Of a stretch of 64,000 nucleotides of DNA, positions 34,801 to 43,510 are shown one piece after another (positions within the stretch are counted from its first letter, which is position 1; each line of letters opens with the position of its first letter). Both the position numbers and the translations under genes were made by a program. The notes beneath the pieces were generated by a model. That model did not search any database. It was not told where the DNA came from and saw nothing but the letters and a program-made list of their open reading frames with translations. This DNA is from Companilactobacillus heilongjiangensis (lineage in GTDB: Bacteria; Bacillota; Bacilli; Lactobacillales; Lactobacillaceae): contig NZ_CP012559.1 of NCBI RefSeq assembly GCF_000831645.3, forward strand, positions 2,726,549 to 2,790,548, read 5' to 3'.

Positions 34801-35572
34801 CAGGTGCTAGTTCAGCTACAGGAGCAGCGAGGGTTTCAGCAGTCAAGCCGTCAGCAAGTAAACCATTTACCGCGGTCTTACCTAATGTTTTAGAATCTAA
34901 AGGTGTTGATGAGTCTAAAGCAGCCTTAACTTCAGTATCTTCACCATCAGGAACAGTGGCTTCTGGATCTGCAGGAGTTACAACAGTTTTTTCATCAGTA
35001 GAACCGTCAGGAACTGTAGTTTCTTGTTCTACTCCAGTAGCTGGTGCGGCAACAGATAAAGCAGCAACCTTAGTATCTGGAGCAGCAGTTTCTGTTTCTG
35101 TACTAGGAGCTTCAATAGGAGCATCTTTTACAGTAGGCTTTTCTACAGTTGGTGTAGTTTCACTAGTTTCTTTAGGTGTTGTTTCTGGAGCTGATTCTTT
35201 AGTTAAGTCTGAAGTGTCCTCAGTACTTTTAACTTCAGTACCACTTTCTACTGCTGGCTTAGTTGTAGGTACTTCAGCAGTTTTAGAACCGCTGCCATCG
35301 TCAGTAGTAGTTGGTGCTGGGGCTGAGGTTGCAGGAACAGTTACTTTTGAACTGTCTTGCGAAGTAGTCCCCGTACTGGAAGGCTTAGTTTCTGTTTGAG
35401 TTGTTGGTGCAGCAGTAGTTACCTCGGCCTTAGCGACATAACTTGGTGCTGTCATCATTAACAATCCACCGGCAATTGAAAGGCTGCTTACCACAACCCA
35501 TGCCTTCTTAGATTTAACTAATTTTTTTCTCATGACTGAATTAGGGTCACGTTTTAATTGTTGAAATCTCAT
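31826..35572 (-). CDS. Giant BspA-like surface protein with tandem repeats and SLAP domains
   Basis: A 1248-residue secreted protein. The signal region has a KxYKxGKxW-like patch (KLVKSKKAW) and cleavage near YVAKA. A Thr/Pro/Glu-rich stalk follows (about 50-250), then DUF285/BspA-type leucine-rich repeats (MFANMENLKTINIDKF, MFKNDPNLLSVDF, MFENDTLLETLKF). Next come three 75-residue MucBP-like repeats beginning VAIAGDDVPAGSITVSTDHG, and three C-terminal SLAP-like domains (YYRVATNEW, YYRVATNEF, YYRVATDEF). There is no LPXTG motif, so it is probably held non-covalently to wall polymers by the SLAP domains. Role: adhesion or surface coat. GAGGG precedes the ATG. Confidence 0.87.
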   Translation of the reverse strand: MRFQQLKRDPNSVMRKKLVKSKKAWVVVSSLSIAGGLLMMTAPSYVAKAEVTTAAPTTQTETKPSSTGTTSQDSSKVTVPATSAPAPTTTDDGSGSKTAEVPTTKPAVESGTEVKSTEDTSDLTKESAPETTPKETSETTPTVEKPTVKDAPIEAPSTETETAAPDTKVAALSVAAPATGVEQETTVPDGSTDEKTVVTPADPEATVPDGEDTEVKAALDSSTPLDSKTLGKTAVNGLLADGLTAETLAAPVAELAPVPVPDVDDKGTGWTYTSSSKNLDINGPLTDFKAGDTDHWNGHASTITNITVSAPVTAPTNSSYMFANMENLKTINIDKFDTLTTTNMEGMFKNDPNLLSVDFSHGSVHSASNISHMFENDTLLETLKFSNSSFKSIENGSYAFANCTSLKNLINTDVTTGKISTSTWQASNATDLRAMFKNDISLKDMNVASWGWTQQGNRPIAEWPNTGDSSKGEGMFDGTSFDTITLNENLYFSPETGLTSNDGTTWTSDDAAHTHTFSGIPVFTNGKITNGLGFTYDGVDDKGQSIKLSTILEFKPSGKVNTNDAVTNYVTVPITLNGVPSTVTVKTSGNLGKQYDTASTDPSMTIDGITYTTTNANSRVVLGQTQAKALDTIAYVSTPAKGGTISIPTNVNGQNITVTVPDYYENGQKSVTIDETDLPEGYHLTDSSVNTVTVTYNGDSADSKFTIDPSNVQIAGDNVPAGNITVSTDHGDVSIPVEPGSVGDTKTVNVADAVLPAGYHLDPNQPKTISVTITADKDNPYSTKDPVAIAGDDVPAGSITVSTDHGDVSIPVEPGSVGDTKTVNVADAVLPAGYHLDPNQPKTISVTITADKDNPYSTKDPVAIAGDDVPAGSITVSTDHGDVSIPVEPGSVGDTKIVNVADAVLPAGYHLDSNQPKTISVTITANKTAPYVFNAEEVKLTGTSNDPQTLTIKNPNGTISKLPIPGGNYGDSPQTITAPSVAGYTAPSVIVTYNASGIPTITYAIDTTKAITADDELSYTRIPSSSGSSTVKPVDPTEGVIEQKVQTISTYSDKPDVELYQIGSDNKMSQISNRDLATASNWYSDATVTIDGVSYYRVATNEWAKMSQAYPYQALNLHIRTYNDSEKALYKAENIVISNETLAPSSSWITDRETYVINNTKYYRVATNEFVNADDVYVYSPVSMVVTTHANQYTTVYNAKGAAVTDRSLNSDSSWKVDSIAYINGDKYYRVATDEFVKASDVDVNTLR
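32799..33440 (-). repeat. Three 225-bp tandem repeats inside the surface-protein gene
   Basis: Units recur with a period of 225 bases, for example the cagtgatRgtaacactgatag starts near 32800, 33025 and 33250. Units 1 and 2 are almost identical and unit 3 drifts at its far end. Such near-identity allows copy-number change by recombination and can confuse short-read assembly. Confidence 0.9.
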
Positions 35573-35787
35573 AATTTACCCTCTATCCTCTTATTAAATA
35601 AGAAATTCCTATAATGATACTAATAAATTATAGTATTTGAAGGAAATTAGATATTTCATATTTTGTAAGAATCTTTTTCTAAAAAGGTAGTTTTTATCAA
35701 TTAATCATTTTTTGAAAATTATATTTTAAAATAAAGGGTAGAAGTTTATGTGATTATTTAATCGAAGCTTAATGATATTTTAGGGCA

Positions 35788-35816
35788 CAAAAAAAAGCCA
35801 CATTTCTGTGACTTTT
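35788..35816 (-). terminator. Terminator of the cold-shock gene
   Basis: On the minus strand AGTCACA(gaaa)TGTGGCT is followed by eight T residues, 16 bases after the csp stop. Confidence 0.75.
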
Positions 35817-35831
35817 CTTATAATCTACTAA

Positions 35832-36032
35832 TTAGTCTTTAACGATATTAGCAGCTTGTGGTCCACGATCGCCGTCTTCTACGTCGAATGTTACGTGTTG
35901 ACCTTCGTCTAAAGTCTTGAATCCGTCACCTTGGATAGCTGAGAAGTGAGCAAAAACGTCACTACCATCTTCGCGAGTAATAAAACCAAAACCTTTATCA
36001 GGGTTAAACCATTTAACTGTACCATGTTCCAT
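35832..36032 (-). CDS. Cold-shock protein (CspA family)
   Basis: A 66-residue single cold-shock domain. RNP1 is KGFGFI (residues 14-19) and RNP2 is VFAHF (26-30), with [21 protein letters not shown] at the end, all as in CspA/B/C. It binds single-stranded RNA and DNA and acts as an RNA chaperone. A GGAGGTT ribosome site precedes the ATG, and the 240-base gap upstream could hold the long leader typical of csp genes. It is a single gene with its own terminator. Confidence 0.95.
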   Translation of the reverse strand: MEHGTVKWFNPDKGFGFITREDGSDVFAHFSAIQGDGFKTLDEGQHVTFDVEDGDRGPQAANIVKD

Positions 36033-36275
36033 GAATGAGAACCTCCAGCGCTATTGCGCAAATTTTTTTGCATTTTTAAGCCAATATCAGAAAGTAACCA
36101 TTCAATCGAAAAATTAAACTTCTAACCAACTATTTAACACAATAGTGGTATTATGCCCCTTTTTCTCTGAAAAAGAAACTGTTTTGTGCTAATTTGTACT
36201 ATTTATTTTTTTATTAAACGTAAATGGCATTAAAACCATCATGATATATCGTTATTTGACTCTTTTTACATAAAC

Positions 36276-37664
36276 TTACTTTTCGTTACTATGCTTGTAG
36301 CCATAACCAAAGTAAATAATTAACCCAATGGCAGTCCAACCGGCATACATTTTCCAAGTGAAGGCTTGTAGTTGTGTCATTAAGTAAACGCAGGCTATGA
36401 AGGAAACAATGGGGAAGATTGGATATAGTGGGATTCTAAAGGCTGGTTTCAGATCACGGGTATTTTTACTGTGTCTAAGTGAGATAACGCCAATCGATGT
36501 TACGGCGAAAGCTAAAAGTGTTCCGATATTAACTAATTCAGTGATTTTTTCAATTGGCACCATGGCTGCGACTGTTGCGGCAACTAGGCCGACTAAGAAA
36601 GTACTGCGAACGGGAACACCTTGTTTGCTGAGATTCTTGAATTGTTTAGGTAACAAGCCATCACGACTGAGCGAGAAAATCAGACGTGTTCCACCGTAGA
36701 TAACGACTAGCAAAACGGTTGTCATTCCCATAATGGCACCTAATGAAACGATACCTGAGACCCAATTGAGATTTAAAATATTCAAAGCATGTGAAACAGG
36801 ATCGGCAACGTTTAGTTGTTTGTAATTTACCGCTCCGACTAAAACGAGTGAGACCAAACTGTAAAGAATAGCAACTATTAGTAATGAGGCGATAATTCCA
36901 ATCGGCATATTACGTTTGGGATTTTTAACTTCTTCACTGGCTGAAGAAACGGTGTCAAATCCGAGAAAGGCATAGAAAGCGACCGCTGCACCACGACCGA
37001 TTCCGCCCAAACCGAATGGTAGAAATGGATTGTAATTCTTAGGTTTAACATAGAACACCGTTACGGCAACGAATAATAAAATAACAAATATTTTGATATA
37101 AACCATGATGGTATTAACTTTCATGGATTCCGTCATGCCTTGCAATAACAACGTTGTGGCGATTAAAACAATCACGAATGCAACGATGTCAAAACGCCCT
37201 TCAGGGTTGCCGACAGTTCCAGCAGCTGATTGCAAAACTTTTGGTAAATGAATGCCAAAGCCAGCTAGGAGATTTCGGAAGTAAGCGGACCAACTAACAG
37301 CTGTTGATGATGCCGCAAATAGATATTCTGAAATCAGCGACCAGCCAACGATCCAAGCAATAATTTCGCCATAAACTGAGTAAGAATAAGTATAAGCGCT
37401 ACCTGCTAAAGGAATTGTTGAGGAGAATTCAGAGTAACAAAACGCCGCTCCGATACAGACTAACGCTGCTAAAAGATACGTTAAAATAACACCCGGGCCA
37501 GCATAATTTGCGGCAATAATTCCTGGTGTGATAAAAATACCAGAGCCAACAATAACGCCGACACCCATGATAATGAGGTCTTTAGCAGTTAAAGTTCGAG
37601 CTAAACTGGTTTGTTCATGTAGTAAATCATTAACAATATCTTTTTTACGAAACAGCGATGGCAT
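36276..37664 (-). CDS. APC-family amino acid permease (CAT/YfnA-like)
   Basis: A 462-residue transporter with 12 or so membrane segments. The APC start is IMGVGVIVGSGIFITPGI, then FCYSEFSSTIPLAGSAYTYSY and AFYAFLGFDTVSSASEEVKNP, the region that marks the cationic amino acid transporter (YfnA/YhdG) branch. Likely substrates are basic or branched amino acids taken up with protons; not decided. TAGGGAGC precedes the ATG. The gene stands alone; repeat copy 19 lies 105 bases upstream with its 3-prime end toward it. Confidence 0.9.
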   Translation of the reverse strand: MPSLFRKKDIVNDLLHEQTSLARTLTAKDLIIMGVGVIVGSGIFITPGIIAANYAGPGVILTYLLAALVCIGAAFCYSEFSSTIPLAGSAYTYSYSVYGEIIAWIVGWSLISEYLFAASSTAVSWSAYFRNLLAGFGIHLPKVLQSAAGTVGNPEGRFDIVAFVIVLIATTLLLQGMTESMKVNTIMVYIKIFVILLFVAVTVFYVKPKNYNPFLPFGLGGIGRGAAVAFYAFLGFDTVSSASEEVKNPKRNMPIGIIASLLIVAILYSLVSLVLVGAVNYKQLNVADPVSHALNILNLNWVSGIVSLGAIMGMTTVLLVVIYGGTRLIFSLSRDGLLPKQFKNLSKQGVPVRSTFLVGLVAATVAAMVPIEKITELVNIGTLLAFAVTSIGVISLRHSKNTRDLKPAFRIPLYPIFPIVSFIACVYLMTQLQAFTWKMYAGWTAIGLIIYFGYGYKHSNEK

Positions 37665-37769
37665 AGATGAGCGCTCCCTAAATTAATGTACATTTCATTA
37701 TGACATGTTAGGTATTAAATTTACAGTTTTATCTAATGTAATTAGCTTAAATTTAATGTAAATAAGTAT

Positions 37770-37949
37770 GCCGTATCCGGTTTCGAGATAGGCAGCCTGC
37801 GTGTGGGCCAAATCGAGCCACAGGGTGGTCTCGAATCTCGCTTTTGAGCCGAAATACACGTCTCAAAAGTCGACCTGTGGTGTAAGACTGGAAAATCGTC
37901 AGCTTAACGCCACACACACTGCTGTTTCACTATCTCGAAACCGGAGGCC
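37770..37949 (-). repeat. Family-1 repeat, copy 19
   Basis: CCGGTTTCGAGATAG and CTATCTCGAAACCGG form the terminal stem with a sequence unlike other copies but perfect pairing. The third hairpin reads GATTCGAG/CTCGATTT on the minus strand. The middle hairpin has TTTTGAG/CTCAAAA arms. The first hairpin is the most degenerate of the family. Confidence 0.85.
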
Positions 37950-38104
37950 AAAGTTTTTTTGTTTTCACGGATTGCTAAGAATATTGATGAATTAATACTA
38001 CAAACACAATTATTTCATTAATATAGAATTCTTAATTACAAAAATATCCAGATATTTTAATAATTGATGATTAGGATATTACTTCTATAGATTAACTGAT
38101 TATA

Positions 38105-38136
38105 ACTAGGCGAAATACTCTCAGCTCTGGAGACGG
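38105..38136 (+). repeat. Family-1 repeat, 3-prime remnant copy 20
   Basis: AGGCGAAATACTCTCAGCTC followed by TGGAGACGGC is the gene-facing end of a full copy, matching copy 16. A preceding ACTAG may be a trace of the other terminus after internal deletion. It ends 50 bases before the malY start. Confidence 0.65.
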
Positions 38137-38186
38137 CAGACGGCTTTAGTGATACCCTTTAGGTAAATAAAGAAGGGGTGAGACCA

Positions 38187-39356
38187 ATGCAATTTAATTT
38201 TGATAAGATAAATGATCGTCGTAACGCCAACTCTGTGAAATGGAACGTCAAGGAACATGAGCTACCAATGTGGGTCGCTGATATGGATATCCAAACGGCT
38301 CCAGCGATTGTGGAAGCTATGCACAAAGATGTGGACCGTGGTATTTTTGGTTATCAATATGTTCCAGAAGCCTATTTCAAAGCAGTTTCCAGTTGGTACA
38401 AGATTGAACACAACTTTGAGCCAGAGACTGATTGGTTGGTTTTCAGCAACGGAATAATGCCAACGATTGGTTCGATTTTGCGCCACTTAACTGATGTTGG
38501 TGACAACGTTTTGATTCAAGAGCCCAATTACAATTCATTTTTCCAAGCAATTGAAAACAATGGCCGTCACATTTTGAACAGTGAGCTGACTTACAAGAAT
38601 GGGCAGTACAGCATTGATTGGAAAGATTTGGAAACGAAGATGCTTGATCCCCAAACTAGCGTCATGATTGTCTGCAATCCGCACAATCCAAGTGGTCATA
38701 TTTGGGATAAGGCAACGTTAACTAAGATTGGGCAGATGGCTAAGCAACATAATGTCCTAATTATTTCTGATGAAATTCATGGCGATTTAACGATGCCAGG
38801 TCACGACTATGTTCCATTTGCTTCATTAGATTCTGATGTGACTGACAATAGTATTTCCCTAGTTTCACCAAGTAAAACGTTTAATGTGGCTATTCTGCAC
38901 GCCGCAACAATGATTATTCCAAATGAACAATTGCGTCAAAGAGCTACCAGAGCTGTTTCCGTTGACGGTATAAATGAACCTGGAATTTTGGCAGTCGATG
39001 CCTCAATTGCAGCTTATACTGAAGGTCACGAATGGCTTCATGAATTGCGTAAATATATCCAAGGTAATCGTGAATATTTGGAAAAATTTGTTCAAGATAA
39101 TATCCCCGAAATCAAAGTTATCCCAGCTGAATCAACCTATCTGGCATGGATCGATTGTCGACAATTGACTGATAAATCGGATGACTTTAATCAATTCTTG
39201 CGTGACGAAACTGGTTTGTATTTGGCTGAAGGTACTAAGTATCGTGGCAATGGGAACTGTTTCTTAAGAATGAATTTGGCTACACCTAGATGTAACGTTG
39301 AAGATGGTGTTGAGAGATTGAGAAAAGGTATTAATAAGTTTACTAATAGGAAATAA
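38187..39356 (+). CDS. MalY/PatB-type PLP aminotransferase / cystathionine beta-lyase
   Basis: A 389-residue fold-type I PLP enzyme. LPMWVADMDIQTAPAIVEA at the start, CNPHNPSGHIWDK, ISDEIHGDL and the PLP lysine in SPSKTFN are the marks of the MalY/PatB group, which usually cleaves cystathionine or other C-S bonds to give homocysteine or thiols, pyruvate and ammonia. The ATG at 38187 is preceded by AAGGGGTGA. A longer GTG start is in frame but is that ribosome site. It stands alone with a strong terminator. C-S lyases in lactobacilli also produce volatile sulphur compounds. Confidence 0.9.
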   Translation: MQFNFDKINDRRNANSVKWNVKEHELPMWVADMDIQTAPAIVEAMHKDVDRGIFGYQYVPEAYFKAVSSWYKIEHNFEPETDWLVFSNGIMPTIGSILRHLTDVGDNVLIQEPNYNSFFQAIENNGRHILNSELTYKNGQYSIDWKDLETKMLDPQTSVMIVCNPHNPSGHIWDKATLTKIGQMAKQHNVLIISDEIHGDLTMPGHDYVPFASLDSDVTDNSISLVSPSKTFNVAILHAATMIIPNEQLRQRATRAVSVDGINEPGILAVDASIAAYTEGHEWLHELRKYIQGNREYLEKFVQDNIPEIKVIPAESTYLAWIDCRQLTDKSDDFNQFLRDETGLYLAEGTKYRGNGNCFLRMNLATPRCNVEDGVERLRKGINKFTNRK

Positions 39357-39393
39357 AAAAACGCTGAGACTTAAAAAATCTCAGCGTTTTTTG
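39355..39393. terminator. Bidirectional terminator malY / AEC transporter
   Basis: AAAAACGCTGAGA and TCTCAGCGTTTTTT pair perfectly around an A-rich loop, between convergent genes. Confidence 0.88.
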
Positions 39394-40332
39394 CTATTTA
39401 ATTAAAACCATAATAATTGGCACAACGATTAAACTCAACAAAGTGGTTTCGGTAACCATGATTGCCGCGTAGTCTGAATCGGCGTGATAAAGTTTGGCAA
39501 CAACGGGGGCGTTTGTCATAACGGGCATTGCTGCCTGAACAATGAAGACTTGTCTCATCAATGGTGTAGCAGGTATGAAGAGGAACAACGCTGCCATTAA
39601 CAGTGGAGCACATAAGAAGCGTCCAAAGAGGATTGCCCAGTTGTCTTTGTGGAAAGAAATATTTTTGAGACCGGCGTTATAGATTGAAATACCGATGAAT
39701 ATCATTGATAACGGAATAGTTAGCCCACCCAAGTATTCAAAGTCAGACATCAAGAATTTTGGCAAATGAATATTGAGCATTACTAAAATCAAACCAATGA
39801 TGAATCCCATTAATGGTGGGGAGAATACTTTCTTGAGAGTTGTCTTGAGTTTGAAATGACCCTTAATTTCACCATCCATTTGGATTAAGTATGTTCCCAA
39901 TGTCCAGAAAAATGTCGTGTTAGCCATGTAATAAACAAGGACGTAGGGTAAACTTTTTTCTCCAAAGAGTGCCATGTTGACGGGTAAGCCAACGAAGACG
40001 GTATTGGAGTTAAAGAACATGGAAGAGAAGAGTCCTTTATGTTTGGGGTCAATTTTGAGGATTTTAATCAGGAGAATTGAAATAAAGATCAAAATGGTCA
40101 TTGAAATGACAGGAATTGCCAAGTCGGGCAACAATTTGATCAACTTTGCGGCCGTAAAATCTTTAGTAATGGTCGAAATCATGTATGTTGGCAAAGCCAC
40201 TTGTGTGACTAACTTGGCGATTAATCTAGTTGAATTTTCAGAAAACCAACCAAGTGCACTGAGGCCGTAGCCCACAGCGATTAAACCGATGATTATTAGA
40301 ATTCCTTGAATACTGGAAAAGAAAACACCCAT
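39394..40332 (-). CDS. AEC-family transporter (malate permease / auxin efflux carrier-like)
   Basis: A 312-residue membrane protein with ten predicted segments in two five-segment halves. The family pattern includes GYGLSALGWFSENSTRLIAKLVTQVALPTYMISTI, SSMFFNSNTVFVGLPVNMALFGEKSLPYVLVYYMANT and VQAAMPVMTNAPVVAKLYHAD. Related MleP-type proteins carry malate or other organic acids. The ATG at 40332 with AAAGGTG is chosen over ATG 40350, which has no ribosome site. It converges with malY. Confidence 0.87.
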   Translation of the reverse strand: MGVFFSSIQGILIIIGLIAVGYGLSALGWFSENSTRLIAKLVTQVALPTYMISTITKDFTAAKLIKLLPDLAIPVISMTILIFISILLIKILKIDPKHKGLFSSMFFNSNTVFVGLPVNMALFGEKSLPYVLVYYMANTTFFWTLGTYLIQMDGEIKGHFKLKTTLKKVFSPPLMGFIIGLILVMLNIHLPKFLMSDFEYLGGLTIPLSMIFIGISIYNAGLKNISFHKDNWAILFGRFLCAPLLMAALFLFIPATPLMRQVFIVQAAMPVMTNAPVVAKLYHADSDYAAIMVTETTLLSLIVVPIIMVLIK

Positions 40333-40528
40333 ATAAAGGACACCTTTCATATTATATATACGGCTTATGTTACACTTTTTTGAAAAATTTTGAAAAGAGA
40401 ATATTGTAGTGAAAATAGGTACGGTCCAATATAAAAAGTGGACGAGTCTAAATTCTTGTAAAATGTAATCGCTGTCTTACAATAGAACCATAAGATAATA
40501 AGTACCTTTTAAATAGGAGGAATTGATT

Positions 40529-41944
40529 ATGGCTTATAAAACAGTCAATCCATATACAAATGAACTCGTAAAATCGTACCCTGACGCTACATCTGAAGAA
40601 ATTGAAACAGCATTGAGCACTGGACATGCACTATATAAACAGTGGCGTGATGAACCTGTCGAAAGTCGAGCTGTTATTTTGCACGAAATTGCTGACCGTT
40701 TGCGTGAGAATGAAGACGAATTGGCAAAAATCGCAACAACTGACATGGGTAAACTTTACGCTGAATCAAAAGGTGAAGTTGAACTCTGTGCCATCATCGC
40801 TGACTATTATGCTGACAACGGCACCGACATGTTGAAACCAACTCCACTCAGCAGTCGCAATACTGGGGATGCCGAAATTTTACACCAAGCAACTGGTGTT
40901 TTGATGATGGTTGAACCTTGGAACTTTCCATATTATCAAATCATGCGTGTCTTTGCCCCTAACTTTATGGTCGGCAATCCGATGATTTTGAAACATGCTT
41001 CAAATACTCCTGGCTCAGCTGCCGCATTTGAAAAGATTGTTAAAGATGCTGGTGCTCCCGAGGGTAGTTTGACAAACTTATTTGCCAGTTACGACCAAGT
41101 AGCTGATATCATTGCTGATCCTCGTGTTCAAGGCGTTGCTTTGACCGGATCCAAGCGTGGTGGGCAATCAGTTGCCGAATCAGCAGCCAAGAGTTTGAAG
41201 AAGAACTCAATGGAACTCGGTGGCTCCGATGCCTTTGTTGTTTTGTCAGACGCTGACGTTGATAAAGCAGTCGATTTGGCATGGCGTGTCCGGATTTATA
41301 ACGCGGGTCAAGTATGTACTTCAGCCAAGCGATTTATCGTTGCTGACAATTTGTACGATGAATTCTTGAAGAAACTAAAAGCTAACTTTGAAAAATTGGT
41401 TCCCGGCGATCCAATGGATCCAAAGACTACGATTGCCCCAATGAATTCCAAGCGTGCTAAGGAGAAGTTGCAAGGTCAAATTGACAAAGCTGTTGCTGGT
41501 GGTGCTAAGGTTTACTATGGCAATCAACCAATCGACTTGCCTGGTCAATTTATTCAACCAACTATTTTGACTGACATTGCTCCTGATAACCCTGAATTTT
41601 ACGATGAAATGTTTGGACCTGTTGCTCAAGTATTCAAGGTCAGTTCTGATCAAGAGGCAATCGATTTAGCCAATGATTCTGAATTAGGTTTAGGTGGAAT
41701 CGTTGTTTCAGCTGATCCACAACATGGTAAAGCGGTAGCCGAAAAGATTGAAACTGGGATGGTATTTGTAAATTCATTCTTAGTTTCATTGCCTGAATTG
41801 CCATTTGGTGGTGTTAAAGGTTCTGGTTATGGACGTGAAATGAGCCAATTAGGTTTGACGGCATTTACTAATGAGAAGTTAGTGGTTACAGCTCAAGAAC
41901 CAGACTGGACCAATCCAGCCGGTGGGTTGGCAGTTTTTAAATAA
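40529..41944 (+). CDS. NAD(P)-dependent aldehyde dehydrogenase, succinate-semialdehyde type
   Basis: A 471-residue ALDH. Cofactor region VEPWNFPYYQIMR and LTGSKRGGQSVAE, general base in SMELGGSDAFVV, and catalytic cysteine in NAGQVCTSAKRF. The short form, the GHALYKQWRDEP start and the PWNFPY motif fit the succinate-semialdehyde dehydrogenase (YneI/GabD-like) branch. It oxidises an aldehyde to the acid. AGGAGG lies 7 bases before the ATG. It is a single gene followed by repeat copy 21. A GABA link with the permease at 43558 is possible but no GABA aminotransferase or glutamate decarboxylase is seen. Confidence 0.9.
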   Translation: MAYKTVNPYTNELVKSYPDATSEEIETALSTGHALYKQWRDEPVESRAVILHEIADRLRENEDELAKIATTDMGKLYAESKGEVELCAIIADYYADNGTDMLKPTPLSSRNTGDAEILHQATGVLMMVEPWNFPYYQIMRVFAPNFMVGNPMILKHASNTPGSAAAFEKIVKDAGAPEGSLTNLFASYDQVADIIADPRVQGVALTGSKRGGQSVAESAAKSLKKNSMELGGSDAFVVLSDADVDKAVDLAWRVRIYNAGQVCTSAKRFIVADNLYDEFLKKLKANFEKLVPGDPMDPKTTIAPMNSKRAKEKLQGQIDKAVAGGAKVYYGNQPIDLPGQFIQPTILTDIAPDNPEFYDEMFGPVAQVFKVSSDQEAIDLANDSELGLGGIVVSADPQHGKAVAEKIETGMVFVNSFLVSLPELPFGGVKGSGYGREMSQLGLTAFTNEKLVVTAQEPDWTNPAGGLAVFK

Positions 41945-41953
41945 ACTAAGCGA

Positions 41954-42133
41954 GCCGCCTTTGGTGGCGAGGTATGGAGTACCGCTATGGGACCGGTGCG
42001 AGCCAAGGTCTCGCGCCTCGATTTTGAGCTTTGCAAAAACCGCAAATCTCAAAATACGTCGGTGGAGTATGAGCAGAAAATCACTGCTCTAACACCACCT
42101 GCACTGCGGACTACATTACTGACACCTCCGGCT
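41954..42133 (-). repeat. Family-1 repeat, copy 21
   Basis: It opens GCCGCCTTTGGTGGCGAGGT and closes GACACCTCCGGCT. The first hairpin is GAGCAG(aaaatca)CTGCTC, compensated relative to other copies, and the third reads GGTGCGAG/CTCGCGCC. It lies 9 bases after the dehydrogenase stop. Confidence 0.85.
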
Positions 42134-42213
42134 AGAATATTTTTTAAAAACTTTGGTTTTAATAAGAATAAATTCAAAAAAAGCGGACTACCAAATTCTG
42201 GTAATTCGCTTTC

Positions 42214-42600
42214 TTACTGTGCTGATAATTTATTGTATATATCATTGGACATATCTTTTTCGAACACTTCTCTGTAAGTGTAGACGTAAGCCCCTTTGGC
42301 AGTGACTTCTAGGAAATGGCCTTGTTTCAATTTTCCCATACCAGTGAATTTGATTGGATGTTCGTTCCCATTTTTGTCGTAACTTGTCAGTGTGTAGTCA
42401 TAGTTGCCATAGCCATCTTCGTCACGTCCTTTGGCATTGTCAATCTTGACGTAGTAAGGTTGTTTCTTGACTAGGAAGTTGTATTGTCCCAGCATTGATG
42501 CGAAATCATCAGTCTTATCTTTTGTATAGAAACAAGCTCCAACATAGACTACTCCGACAATTGATATTGTTAGCAAGATTGAATGCAATAATTTTCTCAT
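42214..42600 (-). CDS. YxeA-family (DUF1093) small secreted or anchored protein
   Basis: A 128-residue protein with an N-terminal membrane or signal segment (LLHSILLTISIVGVVYVGA) and a small beta-rich outer domain: QPYYVKIDNAKGRDEDGYGNYDYTLTSYDKNGNEHPIKFTG, then KLKQGHFLEVTAKGAYVYTYREV. This is the YxeA pattern. Members are often encoded near bacitracin-type efflux systems, but none is adjacent here and the function is unknown. AAGAGGTGG precedes the ATG. Confidence 0.85.
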   Translation of the reverse strand: MRKLLHSILLTISIVGVVYVGACFYTKDKTDDFASMLGQYNFLVKKQPYYVKIDNAKGRDEDGYGNYDYTLTSYDKNGNEHPIKFTGMGKLKQGHFLEVTAKGAYVYTYREVFEKDMSNDIYNKLSAQ

Positions 42601-42696
42601 AGTTAACCACCTCTTGATAATAGTTTAAAATGGTGAGAAATTTTTTGACATTTGAATTCCTAACATTTCACTTACAAATATGTAAGGCATTTTATC

Positions 42697-42719
42697 TGAA
42701 AACGATTACGCGGTATAAT
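42697..42719 (+). promoter_or_regulatory. cre overlapping a TATAAT promoter box
   Basis: TGAAAACGATTACG (42697-42710) differs from the CcpA consensus at its last base. TATAAT (42714-42719) follows 3 bases later, so CcpA binding would block the promoter of the nitroreductase. No good -35 was seen. Confidence 0.6.
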
Positions 42720-42753
42720 TAAGATATTAATAATTGTGATGGGAGAAACATTT

Positions 42754-43401
42754 ATGGACGAAACAAAAAAGTTAGTAAACAATGATTTTGAAGATATTAT
42801 GTTAAACCGGCACTCATATCGTAAGTTCCAAAGTGATGTAGTTATTCCACGTGAAGAGATCACTGAGATGCTCAAGGAGACAATTTCAGCCCCTTCAGCA
42901 TGTAACTTACAATCATGGCACTTCGTTGTCTGTGATGACGCTAAGGGTAAGGAAAAGGCACACTCAGTTATGATGCCATTCAACTACCCACAAATCGACA
43001 GTGCTTCCGCAGTTATCTTCGTTTTAGGTGATACACAATCACACTACAAGTACCGTGACGTTTGGAATAAAGCTTGTGAGAATGGTCAAATTTCTCCAGA
43101 GGAACGTGACAAAGTCTTCAAGACATTCTTGCCATTGTACGAACACGCTGACAGAAGTTTCTTGGAAAAGGACGCTACAATCGACGGCAGTATGGCCGCA
43201 ATGCAATTGCTATTGATTGCTAGAGCTCACGGATATGAAGCAAATCCTATGTCAGGTTACTTCTTTGATAAAGTTGCCTCAACATTTGACTTGGATAGCG
43301 AGCGTTATATCCCCGTTACAGCTGTTGCTATTGGTAAACCAGAGAGTACATATACAAAGTCGGTTCGTTATGACATTAAAGACGTTAGTGAATTCATTTA
43401 A
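42754..43401 (+). CDS. Nitroreductase-family flavoenzyme
   Basis: A 215-residue FMN-dependent oxidoreductase. RHSYRKFQSD at the N-terminus binds the FMN phosphate, and SAPSACNLQSWHFVV and GYEANPMSGYF complete the family pattern. It probably reduces nitro compounds, quinones or flavins with NAD(P)H; the physiological substrate is unknown. The ATG at 42754 has GGGAGAAA 6 bases upstream; earlier in-frame starts overlap it. It is a single gene under a cre-like site and is followed by a long terminator hairpin. Confidence 0.9.
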   Translation: MDETKKLVNNDFEDIMLNRHSYRKFQSDVVIPREEITEMLKETISAPSACNLQSWHFVVCDDAKGKEKAHSVMMPFNYPQIDSASAVIFVLGDTQSHYKYRDVWNKACENGQISPEERDKVFKTFLPLYEHADRSFLEKDATIDGSMAAMQLLLIARAHGYEANPMSGYFFDKVASTFDLDSERYIPVTAVAIGKPESTYTKSVRYDIKDVSEFI

Positions 43402-43417
43402 AAAATAATATTGAAAA

Positions 43418-43476
43418 CGAAAAGAGGAACTTCACCATACTTGATTATCTCAAGTGTGATAAAGTTCCTCTTTTCG
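43418..43476. terminator. Long hairpin terminator after nitroreductase
   Basis: CGAAAAGAGGAACTT pairs with AAGTTCCTCTTTTCG. A second inner stem ACTTGA/TCAAGT extends it. The T-run lies inside the arm, so strength is uncertain, but the position fits both convergent genes. Confidence 0.65.
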
Positions 43477-43510
43477 TGTGATTAAGTTAGTACATTTTAT
43501 TCTAAAAAAT

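Noticed and set aside
34956..35399. Plus-strand frame of 147 codons opposite the surface-protein gene
   Set aside because: Its Ser/Val/Gly-only composition is the mirror of the Thr/Pro/Glu-rich stalk codons on the other strand; an antisense shadow.
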